Assembly: GCA_023127875.1 (NCBI GenBank) | Contig: JAGMFA010000075.1 | Span: 1-9,938, forward strand | Direction: 5' to 3' | Source: Candidatus Zixiibacteriota bacterium | GTDB taxonomy: Bacteria; Zixibacteria; MSB-5A5; SM1-73 | Length of the DNA stretch: 9,938 nucleotides | Shown: piece by piece, positions 1 through 6,765 of the stretch | Position numbering within the stretch: position 1 is the stretch's first letter | Layout: the number at the start of each line of letters is the position of its first letter | Notes under the pieces: generated by a model | Databases searched by the model: none | What the model was told of the DNA's origin: nothing | What the model saw: the letters and a program-made list of their open reading frames with translations, nothing else | Program-made: the position numbers and the translations under genes

Positions 1-102
1 TTTTTCAACACGCCCTTTAGGTTGCGTAGAAAAGTGATTCAAATTATGTAAAATCATTAAATAATTAAATTCTTTTTTGCTTTTTGCTCTTGGAGTACAA
101 AG
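1..102 (+). other. AT-rich upstream leader of the isoprenoid gene pair
   Basis: This stretch has no coding sequence I can support and ends in a pyrimidine-rich run (about 69-90). A short Shine-Dalgarno-like GGAG at 92-95 lies 7 bases before the ATG at 103. The region is the likely place for a promoter, but I could not find a convincing -35/-10 pair in it. The upstream gene is outside the window, so I cannot say whether the first gene here starts a transcript. Confidence 0.4.
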
Positions 103-1194
103 ATGGCGACCCAAGCAATAGATTTTTTTGCCGAGTTGGAAAAGAGAGAAAGGTGGGTGGCATCATATCTGAAGTCGGAGGAATTTGAAAGCTGGTTTCA
201 CCCCGTTAATCTAAAAGAAGCCGTATATAGTTATGTTAACCGGGCGGGTAAGCGTCTGCGTCCCGCGGTGTTGCTTTTAGCCTGTGGGGCAGTGGGAGGT
301 ACAGAAGAGGAGGCAATCCCGGCGGCGGCAGCAGTGGAAATGTTTCATACCTGGACTTTAGTGCACGACGATCTGATTGACAACGATGAGAAGAGAAGAG
401 GTGGCTGGACTGTTCACACACAATCATCCAGGATCGCAAGAAAGCAGATGGACTACACAGAAAATCAGGCTAAAGAATATGGGCGGGACATCGCCATACT
501 TGCCGGCGATGTTCAACAGGGATGGGCAGTAAGCCTTTTATGTGATTGTTCCCTAAAGAGAAGTGTTAAGCCAGAGGTGACCCTTACCTTAATTAGAATG
601 CTGGAATCATATGTGTTAAATACCCTGGTTTCTGGCGAAACTTTGGATATTCAGTTCGCCAAACAGCCCATTGAATCTTTCAAACCAGAACAGATAATGG
701 ACATGCTGTGGCGGAAGACCGGCGCTTTATATGAATATTCCGCCAAAGCGGGCGCCATGATTGGACTCAATACTACAGAGGACAACGACAAAAGGGTTGT
801 CGCCTTGTCCAATTTTACCAGCAGGTGTGGCACAGCCTTCCAACTCCAGGATGATATCCTGGGTATTATCGGCAACGAAAACCAGTTGGGAAAACCGGTC
901 GGCTCTGACATCAGGGAGGGAAAGCGCACAACCATCATCTATTATGCTTTTAAGAATGCCTCTCCTCAACAAAAGACAAAGCTGGAAAGTGTTCTGGGAA
1001 ATCAGGAGGCAACCAGAGAGGAAATCAATGAGGTGACCCGACTTCTGCTTGAGTTAGGCGGAATATCCGAAACAAAGCGCATGGCACAGCAGATCATCGG
1101 AGAGGCACGACCGGAACTTGATGTTTTGCCAGAGTCACACTACAAGGAGCTACTTTTAGCATGGGCAGATTTTATGATCTCTCGCAATTTTTAA
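103..1194 (+). CDS. Polyprenyl diphosphate synthase, probably short-chain (geranylgeranyl/farnesyl type)
   Basis: Trans-prenyltransferase of the isoprenoid synthase fold, which condenses isopentenyl diphosphate onto an allylic diphosphate with Mg2+. The 363-residue protein carries GKRLRP (49-54), the first aspartate-rich motif DDLID (89-93) followed by a paired-arginine stretch, and the second motif DDILG (250-254) in a QLQDD context, then a GKPVGSD-type segment with a Lys-Arg-Thr-Thr run. The second motif is DDxxG rather than DDxxD, a variant I believe is also found in other members. The first motif lacks the two-residue insertion of IspA-type enzymes, and bulky Trp84 sits five residues before Asp89. 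In related enzymes an aromatic residue there limits the chain, so a C15-C20 product is inferred, not shown. The ATG at 103 has GGAG seven bases upstream. dxs follows after 9 bases, which places the gene in isoprenoid supply. Confidence 0.9.
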   Translation: MATQAIDFFAELEKRERWVASYLKSEEFESWFHPVNLKEAVYSYVNRAGKRLRPAVLLLACGAVGGTEEEAIPAAAAVEMFHTWTLVHDDLIDNDEKRRGGWTVHTQSSRIARKQMDYTENQAKEYGRDIAILAGDVQQGWAVSLLCDCSLKRSVKPEVTLTLIRMLESYVLNTLVSGETLDIQFAKQPIESFKPEQIMDMLWRKTGALYEYSAKAGAMIGLNTTEDNDKRVVALSNFTSRCGTAFQLQDDILGIIGNENQLGKPVGSDIREGKRTTIIYYAFKNASPQQKTKLESVLGNQEATREEINEVTRLLLELGGISETKRMAQQIIGEARPELDVLPESHYKELLLAWADFMISRNF

Positions 1195-1198
1195 GGAG
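1193..1198 (+). promoter_or_regulatory. Ribosome-binding site of dxs overlapping the upstream stop codon
   Basis: AAGGAG overlaps the last two bases of the TAA stop (1192-1194) of the prenyl synthase and ends 5 bases before the dxs ATG. This is a strong Shine-Dalgarno at good spacing. Its overlap with the stop suggests that the two genes are co-transcribed and translationally coupled. Confidence 0.8.
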
Positions 1199-1203
1199 TT
1201 AAT

Positions 1204-3117
1204 ATGACCAACTGGCTGAATCAAATAAATTCACCTCAGGATCTAAAAAAAGTTCCCATCGACAAATTAGATGAATTGGCAGATAAGGTCAGGGATAAGA
1301 TCATAACTGTGGTCTCCAGAAACGGTGGACATCTGGCCTCCAACCTGGGGGCAGTCGAGCTAACCTTGGCGCTCCACCGGGCTTTCGATTCGCCCAAGGA
1401 TAAAATCATCTGGGACGTGGGACATCAGTGTTATACCCATAAGCTTTTGACCGGACGCAAGGAGAGATTTGATACATTAAGAAAGTATAAAGGTTTAAGT
1501 GGCTTTCCCACCTGGTCTGAAAGCGAACATGATATTTTCATTGTAGGACATGCCTCCACCGCCATCTCTTCCGCTTTAGGAATTGCCTGTGCGCGAGATC
1601 AAAAGGGTGAGGATTTCTCAGTAATTGCGGTGGTGGGTGATGGTGCCTTAAGCGGTGGTATGGCATTTGAGGGACTTAATAATGCAGGAGCATCGGGAAA
1701 AAATCTGATAGTAATTCTAAACGACAACACCATGTCCATCTCCAAAAATGTGGGCGGTTTGTCCCGATATCTGACAGACCTTCTCACCGACGAAAAATAT
1801 AACAAGCTTAAAGCAGAAGTATGGGATCTGGTGGGAAAGTTCAAAAGAAGGGATAAGATAAGAGCCATGGTGGCTAAGGTGGAGGAAAGTGTCAAAGGAT
1901 TCTTAGTTCCGGGGATCATCTTCGAGAAGTTAGGATTTCGATATTTCGGTCCGGTGGATGGTCATGATATCGGGGGATTGATCAAAACCTTGGAACAGTT
2001 GAAAACGTTAAACGGACCTATCTTGCTACATATTTTGACAAAAAAAGGTAGAGGCTATAAATTTGCCGAAGAGGATGCTCCCCGGTTTCATGGTATCGGT
2101 GCCTTCGATAAGGTGACCGGAAATTCAAACGGAAAGTCGGGAGGACCGAATTACACCGATGTATTCGGAAACACTTTGCTAAAGCTGGCTGAAAGAGATG
2201 AAAGGATTGTGGCGATAACCGCCGCCATGACCCTGGGAACCGGACTTTTGGAGTTTGCTAAAGCTTTTCCTCAAAGATTTTTTGATGTGGGAATTGCTGA
2301 ACAACATGCTACCACTTTCGCCTCTGGACTTGCCACTCAAAACCTTAAGCCAGTGTTCGCAGTATACTCTACATTTCTTCAAAGAGCCTTTGATCAGGTG
2401 ATTCACGACATAGCTTTGCAGAATCAGTCTGTGATTTTTGCAATAGATCGGGCCGGTCTGGTGGGTGCAGATGGTCCTACCCATCATGGCGCCTTCGATT
2501 TAAGCTATCTCAGGCATATTCCCAATTGGGTAGTCGCCGCACCCAAGGATGGCAATGAGCTGAAGAACATGCTTTATTCTGCCCTTAGCTGGGGAGAGGG
2601 TCCGGTTGCCATCCGATATCCCCGAAGTGCAATTCCCGACGTGGTCACCGAAGAATTTGACCAAATTCAGATGGGAACCTGGGAGAGGTTAAAAAAAGGG
2701 AGAGACGTGGCAATCTTGGCGGTGGGATCTATGGTTTATCCAGCTCTGGAGGCTTCTTCTAAACTTCAAAAGGAGGGAACAGACGTGGAGGTGGTGAATG
2801 CCCGTTTTGTGAAACCGTTGGATGAGTTGATGCTTGATTCCATCTTAAAAAGATTCGATAAATTAATCACGGTTGAGGAGAATGCGCTTTCAGGCGGATT
2901 CGGTTCTGCGGTATTGGAATTTGCAGAAGCTCACGAAATCCATGATGTGGTGATCAAAAGGATGGGCATTCCAGATAAGTTCATAGAACATGGTTCAAGA
3001 GACCAGCTTTTATTCGATTTGGGATTAGACAAAGATGGGATCAGCCGAATGGTCAAAAAGATCTTAAAACCAAAAGTAGCTTTTGAAAAAGCTAAAACTC
3101 GGAAAGCAAGTTCGTGA
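1204..3117 (+). CDS. dxs: 1-deoxy-D-xylulose-5-phosphate synthase
   Basis: Thiamine-diphosphate enzyme of the cytosol that joins pyruvate and glyceraldehyde 3-phosphate, the entry step of the MEP isoprenoid pathway; its product also feeds thiamine and pyridoxal synthesis. The length of 637 residues suits the family (about 620). Visible motifs are GGHLASNLGAVELT (41-54), VGHQ (72-75), GHASTA (115-120), and the thiamine-binding pair GDG (145-147) and NDN (173-175). The transketolase-like middle domain carries DVGIAEQHA (361-369), in which Glu366 is the expected catalytic glutamate. It is followed by a DRAGLVGADGPTHHG block and a C-terminal transketolase domain rich in short hydrophobic strands. 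The ATG at 1204 has an ideal AAGGAG. The tail is lysine-rich. Downstream there is a gap of 183 bases with palindromes, so transcription may end or weaken there. Confidence 0.97.
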   Translation: MTNWLNQINSPQDLKKVPIDKLDELADKVRDKIITVVSRNGGHLASNLGAVELTLALHRAFDSPKDKIIWDVGHQCYTHKLLTGRKERFDTLRKYKGLSGFPTWSESEHDIFIVGHASTAISSALGIACARDQKGEDFSVIAVVGDGALSGGMAFEGLNNAGASGKNLIVILNDNTMSISKNVGGLSRYLTDLLTDEKYNKLKAEVWDLVGKFKRRDKIRAMVAKVEESVKGFLVPGIIFEKLGFRYFGPVDGHDIGGLIKTLEQLKTLNGPILLHILTKKGRGYKFAEEDAPRFHGIGAFDKVTGNSNGKSGGPNYTDVFGNTLLKLAERDERIVAITAAMTLGTGLLEFAKAFPQRFFDVGIAEQHATTFASGLATQNLKPVFAVYSTFLQRAFDQVIHDIALQNQSVIFAIDRAGLVGADGPTHHGAFDLSYLRHIPNWVVAAPKDGNELKNMLYSALSWGEGPVAIRYPRSAIPDVVTEEFDQIQMGTWERLKKGRDVAILAVGSMVYPALEASSKLQKEGTDVEVVNARFVKPLDELMLDSILKRFDKLITVEENALSGGFGSAVLEFAEAHEIHDVVIKRMGIPDKFIEHGSRDQLLFDLGLDKDGISRMVKKILKPKVAFEKAKTRKASS

Positions 3118-3152
3118 TTATAAGCTTTAGTAATCCCGGAAAAATCTTATTG

Positions 3153-3220
3153 CGGAGCCGAAGCTCTACCTATGGATTATAGGCTGTTGTGTCACATAGA
3201 GGCGGGAATTTATCCTGCCG
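3153..3220. repeat. Cluster of nested palindromes, repeat-like
   Basis: Three small hairpins lie in a row in the dxs-nadK gap: GAGC-CGAA-GCTC (3155-3166), CCTAT-GGATT-ATAGG (3169-3183) and GGCGGGA-ATTTA-TCCTGCC (3201-3219, one G-T pair). A competing pairing exists between CTATG (3170-3174) and CATAG (3195-3199), which would exclude the second hairpin. The arrangement resembles a dispersed non-coding palindromic repeat more than a gene. Only this copy is in the window, so repeat status is inference. An RNA role cannot be excluded. Confidence 0.45.
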
Positions 3221-3236
3221 TAGATATAGTTTTTTT
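3201..3236 (+). terminator. Possible weak terminator after dxs
   Basis: A 7-bp G/C-rich stem (3201-3207 with 3213-3219, loop ATTTA) is followed ten bases later by seven T residues (3230-3236). The T-run is further from the stem than in a classical intrinsic terminator, so termination would be imperfect at best. The stem may equally belong to a palindromic repeat. Confidence 0.3.
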
Positions 3237-3300
3237 ACAGCTCTGTGAAATTTGACAGGATAAGTGTCAGGCCCTTGAAATAATTTCCCCTAATAGCGAA

Positions 3301-4167
3301 ATGAAAAGCCTCGGAATTATTGCTAACATCAAAAAAGAGTTGACCAAAGGGGTGGTGGAAGAGATCATTGGATGGGCAAGCGAGAACAAAGTAGAGGTTT
3401 TTATTGGCGAAGAGCTTACCCCATTGATCGGTCAAAAGGAAAAGTTTTCACCCAGAGAGAAGCTATGGGAAGTAAGCGAGGTATTGATCTCACTGGGCGG
3501 AGACGGAACCATGCTGGCTTCGGCACGGGCAGTGGGAGAACATAAAATCCCTATTTTAGGAATAAACTTAGGCGGGGTGGGTTTCTTAACCGAGATCAAC
3601 TCTAACGATTTGCAAAATACCTTGAATAAGCTTAAAAAGGGGGATTACTTCATCGAGAAAAGAATGGTTCTGGAGACCGAGGTAGAAGGAGTCAAGAAAC
3701 TTGATCAGTATGCTTTAAATGATGTGGTCATTGATAAGGGAGAGGTAGCCCGGCTTTTTCTTTTGCATCTTTATTTGCAGGATGAGTTCATCTGTTCCTA
3801 TTCAGCTGACGGATTGATTATCTCTACCCCTACCGGATCAACCGCATATAGCTTAGCCGCCGGAGGACCGATAATCAATCCCCGGATGAATGCCATAATT
3901 GTGTCCCCCATATGCCCGCACACCTTGGCTTCACGTCCCATAGTCTTCTCTGAGAATGAGACCCTAAAGGTGGTAGTGGAGCTTTCTTCCCGGGAGGCGG
4001 TATTAACCATTGATGGACAGGTAGCGTTTGGACTGAAATCCGGAAGCTCGGTTCTGGTGCGAAAAGCCAAACATTCAGTTAACCTGATCAAATTCAGAGA
4101 TAGATCATTTTACGAAATTTTAAGAAGGAAGCTTCACTGGGGAGCCCGACCGAAGATAGGGGAATAG
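3301..4167 (+). CDS. nadK: NAD kinase (ATP- or polyphosphate-dependent)
   Basis: Cytosolic enzyme that phosphorylates NAD to NADP, setting the NADPH pool used in biosynthesis. The 288-residue protein has the family hallmarks in order: GGDGT (66-70), the catalytic motif with Asp68; NLGGVGFLTE (89-98); NDVVI (140-144); and the conserved block ADGLIISTPTGSTAYS (169-184) leading into AAGGPI (186-191). Its length is normal for bacterial NadK. The ATG at 3301 is the only usable start, because no ATG, GTG or TTG occurs in frame back to the stop at 3253-3255. No Shine-Dalgarno is visible in the 15 bases upstream, so initiation may depend on a short leader or on other signals. nadK near recN and downstream of an isoprenoid pair is a common bacterial order, although the often-interposed tlyA and argR are absent here. 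Confidence 0.96.
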   Translation: MKSLGIIANIKKELTKGVVEEIIGWASENKVEVFIGEELTPLIGQKEKFSPREKLWEVSEVLISLGGDGTMLASARAVGEHKIPILGINLGGVGFLTEINSNDLQNTLNKLKKGDYFIEKRMVLETEVEGVKKLDQYALNDVVIDKGEVARLFLLHLYLQDEFICSYSADGLIISTPTGSTAYSLAAGGPIINPRMNAIIVSPICPHTLASRPIVFSENETLKVVVELSSREAVLTIDGQVAFGLKSGSSVLVRKAKHSVNLIKFRDRSFYEILRRKLHWGARPKIGE

Positions 4168-4172
4168 AATTT

Positions 4173-4228
4173 GTTCAAGAGTTCAAAGGTTCAAAAGTTC
4201 AAAGGTTTAAAAGTTCAAAGGTTCAAGA
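4173..4228. repeat. Octamer tandem array, 7 units of GTTCAAAG-like sequence
   Basis: Seven exact-period 8-base units run without interruption. They are GTTCAAGA, GTTCAAAG, GTTCAAAA, GTTCAAAG, GTTTAAAA, GTTCAAAG and GTTCAAGA. Five units keep GTTCAAR at the start and variation is confined mostly to the last two bases. The array begins 5 bases after the nadK stop and ends 76 bases before recN. Period 8 is not a multiple of three, and the array is non-coding. It looks like a slippage-generated microsatellite; no function is shown by sequence. Confidence 0.85.
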
Positions 4229-4257
4229 ATTCGTATGTGTCCATTCTTTCCTGCTAT

Positions 4258-4263
4258 TATAAT
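4258..4263 (+). promoter_or_regulatory. Candidate -10 box for recN
   Basis: A perfect TATAAT occurs 41 bases before the recN ATG, in an AT-rich stretch just downstream of the octamer array. No good -35 hexamer lies 16-18 bases upstream (4234-4241 reads about TATGTGTC). The overlapping TGCTATTAT (4252-4260) also fits an extended -10 element, which would not need a strong -35. If used, transcription would start near 4270 with a leader of about 35 bases. The call rests on this match alone. Confidence 0.35.
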
Positions 4264-4304
4264 TCTTTTCAAACCTTTAAAGCCCAAGATTAAACTCTCT
4301 TGAA

Positions 4305-6023
4305 ATGTTAAGCAGTCTTCGAATAAAAAACTACGCTCTGGTTGAAGATCTGGAGGTGGAGTTTCAACCCGGACTAAATGTTATCACCGGTGCCACCGGT
4401 GCCGGAAAATCCATCATTGTGGGAGCGGTAAATCTGATCCTGGGAGAAAGAGCAAGCACTGAGGCGGTCAGAAGCGGATTCGACGCCGCAAGCATAGAGG
4501 CAGTTTTCAAAGTGCCAGATGATCGAATCTTAAAAGAGCTGTTAGGTGAGTTGGGTATGATCCTCCAGGAAGATTTGCTGATAATTCGAAGAGAGATCTC
4601 CAGCAAGGGTCAGAGCAGATGCTTTCTCAATGATCGGCTGGTCACTTTGGGAAGCTTAAAATCAATTGGCGACAGGTTGGCGGACTTGCACGGACAACAC
4701 CAACATCAATCGCTTTTGAACGTGGAAAGACATATCGAATACTTGGATCATTACGGAGATCTGGAAAAACTCCTCACCCGGGTGAGTGAAGCCTATTCTT
4801 TGCTCAGGAGAAAGCAAAAGGAGTTGGAGGATCTGAAAACTAGTAAGAAGATGGATGAGGAAAGAAAAAAACTTTACCAATTTCAGATACAAGAAATCGA
4901 AAAAGCTAACTTAAGTTCAGACGAGGAAGAAAAACTTGTCCAGGAAAGAAAAGTGTTGGAAAACGTAGAAACTCTCTTTGAGCTATCCTCCAATCTCTAT
5001 CATCAACTTCATGAGAGTGAAGCGTCGATAGTGGAAAGACTGGGCTCCCTTTCAAAGGAACTGAAAAGAGGAACGGGGATAGATACAAGATTGAAAGAAC
5101 CTGCTACAACTTTAGAATCTGTTGTGATCGGACTTCAGGATGCAGCAAGATTTTTAGAAGATTACAAAGATGGTTTGGAGTTCAATCCTGAAAGGCTGGA
5201 GATGATAAGGGAGAGGTTGAATTTGCTTAATACTTTGAAGAGAAAATATGATAAAAGTGTAAAAGAGATTTTGAAATACAAAGAACAAATCAAAGGGGAA
5301 CTGAATCGGATAGAAAGCAAAGATGAAACCATCGGTAGTTTAAAAAACGAAATTGAGGGACTTTCTCAGATTCTACAAACGGAATGCAGTTTGCTTTCTC
5401 AGAAGAGGAAAGCCAAAGCCTCTGAGTTGTCCAGAAGGATTCAGATGGCTTTGTCCGTTTTGGGAATGGATAAGACTAAATTCCAAATAAGGATTACTCG
5501 CAAAGAAGATGAAAATGGATTGGTGGTGCTGAATGGCAAAAGATTTTTTGCAGATGAAAAGGGGATAGATAAGGTGGAGTTTTTTGTTTCTCCCAACCCG
5601 GGTGAAGAGCTGAAACCCTTAGTTAAGATTGCATCCGGGGGAGAGATTTCTCGTATAATGTTAGCTTTGAAATCTATCCTGGCTAAGGCGGATCGTGTGG
5701 AGACCATGCTTTTTGACGAGATAGACGTGGGCATTGGTGGGGAAGTGGCATCCCAAGTGGGCAAAAGTCTAAAGAATTTAGCTTCTTCACATCAGGTGAT
5801 CGTGATAACACATCTACAGCAAATCGCATCGCAGGCAAATTATCATTTCAAGGCGTTCAAAGAAAGTGTAAAGGGTCGAACCGTGACCAGAATAAAAAGA
5901 TTAGATAAAGAGGAGAAGGTCAAGGAGATTGCGCGAATGATCTCCGGGGAAAAGGTGAGTCAGCTGACTTTGAGGCAGGCAAAGGAGATGATCAGAGCCA
6001 ATGAAATGTCCTCTGCTGATTAA
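4305..6023 (+). CDS. recN: DNA repair protein RecN (SMC-like ATPase)
   Basis: Cytosolic SMC-family ATPase that acts early in double-strand-break repair, bringing DNA ends and sister molecules together for RecA. The 572 residues match the family (about 550-580). The N-terminal head carries Walker A GATGAGKS (29-36). A long charged, heptad-like coiled coil spans roughly 155-345. The C-terminal head has the ABC signature SGGE (444-447), Walker B MLFDE (468-472) with catalytic Glu472, and the VITHLQQIASQA switch-histidine segment that follows. Walker A reads Gly-Ala-Thr where most RecN proteins have Gly-Glu-Thr. The start MLSSLRIKNYALVEDL matches the family N-terminus, yet no Shine-Dalgarno is seen before the ATG at 4305. 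The gap from nadK and the TATAAT box suggest recN can be transcribed on its own; I see no recognisable LexA box. Confidence 0.97.
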   Translation: MLSSLRIKNYALVEDLEVEFQPGLNVITGATGAGKSIIVGAVNLILGERASTEAVRSGFDAASIEAVFKVPDDRILKELLGELGMILQEDLLIIRREISSKGQSRCFLNDRLVTLGSLKSIGDRLADLHGQHQHQSLLNVERHIEYLDHYGDLEKLLTRVSEAYSLLRRKQKELEDLKTSKKMDEERKKLYQFQIQEIEKANLSSDEEEKLVQERKVLENVETLFELSSNLYHQLHESEASIVERLGSLSKELKRGTGIDTRLKEPATTLESVVIGLQDAARFLEDYKDGLEFNPERLEMIRERLNLLNTLKRKYDKSVKEILKYKEQIKGELNRIESKDETIGSLKNEIEGLSQILQTECSLLSQKRKAKASELSRRIQMALSVLGMDKTKFQIRITRKEDENGLVVLNGKRFFADEKGIDKVEFFVSPNPGEELKPLVKIASGGEISRIMLALKSILAKADRVETMLFDEIDVGIGGEVASQVGKSLKNLASSHQVIVITHLQQIASQANYHFKAFKESVKGRTVTRIKRLDKEEKVKEIARMISGEKVSQLTLRQAKEMIRANEMSSAD

Positions 6024-6108
6024 AAGATCCGGGTTTTCTATGCCTTGGTGGCTGAAATTCTTGATAAGAGAAAATTCTTAATGACTTAATGAAGTTGACA
6101 TGTTGAAA

Positions 6109-6166
6109 ACCTCTCCCCCTTTGTTCCCCCTCTCCATTTCATGGAGAGGGGGATAGGGGGTGAGGT
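6109..6166. repeat. C/G-rich nested palindromic repeat, copy A
   Basis: The outer arms ACCTCTCCCCCT (6109-6120) and AGGGGGTGAGGT (6155-6166) are complementary with one mismatch. The inner arms CCCCCTCTCCAT (6126-6137) and ATGGAGAGGGGG (6141-6152) are perfectly complementary, with a 3-base loop TTC. Positions 6109-6151 match the reverse complement of copy B (9844-9885) almost base for base, including the ATGAAAT centre. This is therefore a dispersed repeat family and not a one-off hairpin. Its right arm supplies purine-rich sequence just before pgsA. Confidence 0.85.
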
Positions 6167-6176
6167 AGATGCTAAG

Positions 6177-6734
6177 ATGATAATAAAGAAAAGAGATTTC
6201 TTCCTGCTTCCCAATCTTTTGGCAATCTTTCGAATTTTGCTTCTCCCCTTCATCTTTTTCTTTTTAGCTCAAAATACCCACTTGGGATTTATTGTTGCCA
6301 TCACTCTAATTGTGCTTGCTGTGGCTTCTGACGTGCTGGATGGCTATGTGGCAAGAAGGTTAAACCAGATCACTGATCTGGGAAGGCTTTTAGATCCAGT
6401 GGCAGACAAGTTGGGCCTGGGGATTTTTGTAATCTTTATCATTATCCATCGAGGGTTTCCTATCTGGGCGGCTGGTTTGTTGTTCTTGAAGGACCTTTTG
6501 ACTTTGATTGCGGCTCTTCTTATGATAAAGAGAAACCGATCTGTTCTTATGTCCAACAACTGGGGCAAACTGAACTCATGGATTTGGGTCATCACCGTGG
6601 TCATCTATATAGCGCGGATAAATCAGCTACAACAGTGGTTCTTAATTCTTGCCACCGTCTCGGTCCTGAACTGCATCATACAGTATCTCAGGATGTTTAT
6701 GGCTCAACATCGACTTGGAGCCACGGACGGATAA
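6177..6734 (+). CDS. pgsA: CDP-alcohol phosphatidyltransferase, probable phosphatidylglycerophosphate synthase
   Basis: Inner-membrane enzyme that moves the phosphatidyl group of CDP-diacylglycerol onto glycerol 3-phosphate, the step before phosphatidylglycerol and cardiolipin. With this start it has 185 residues, typical of PgsA. The metal-binding CDP-alcohol signature is complete: Asp52, Asp55-Gly56, Ala59-Arg60, Gly69, Asp73 and Asp77 at exact family spacing. Several hydrophobic spans flank it (about 15-31, 36-51, 80-88, 94-110, 126-137, 146-162). The frame is open to an earlier ATG at 6141, but that ATG lies inside the palindromic repeat and would add 12 repeat-encoded residues. The ATG at 6177 gives the usual short basic N-terminus before LPNLLAIFRILLLP, so I chose it, with GGTGAGG at 6159-6165 as a distant ribosome-binding site. 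Substrate choice (glycerol phosphate versus another alcohol) is not proven by motif alone. Confidence 0.88.
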   Translation: MIIKKRDFFLLPNLLAIFRILLLPFIFFFLAQNTHLGFIVAITLIVLAVASDVLDGYVARRLNQITDLGRLLDPVADKLGLGIFVIFIIIHRGFPIWAAGLLFLKDLLTLIAALLMIKRNRSVLMSNNWGKLNSWIWVITVVIYIARINQLQQWFLILATVSVLNCIIQYLRMFMAQHRLGATDG

Positions 6735-6765
6735 AATTCACTTCTGAATACCTCTTTCGGTTAGG

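Noticed and set aside
22..50. Promoter upstream of the prenyl synthase (TTGCGT and TATGTA)
   Set aside because: Spacing is 17 bases but both hexamers match poorly and the region is AT-rich, so chance matches are expected.
3252..3284. Promoter for nadK from TTGACA (3252-3257) and AATAAT (3279-3284)
   Set aside because: The -35 is perfect, but the spacer would be 21 bases, and at 17 bases the -10 would be TTGAAA; not good enough to list as a feature.
4173..4228. GTTC direct repeats as an SOS (LexA) operator for recN
   Set aside because: The alphaproteobacterial LexA site is GTTC with 7 bases between copies, and the Gram-positive site is an inverted GAAC/GTTC pair. Here GTTC repeats with 4-base gaps in a plain octamer array.
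4173..4228. Octamer array as a CRISPR array
   Set aside because: The units are contiguous 8-mers with no spacers, and no cas gene is in the window.
6141..6176. Upstream ATG as the pgsA start (197 residues)
   Set aside because: It lies in the inner arm of the palindromic repeat and would encode glycine-rich repeat sequence; the ATG at 6177 matches the usual PgsA N-terminus.
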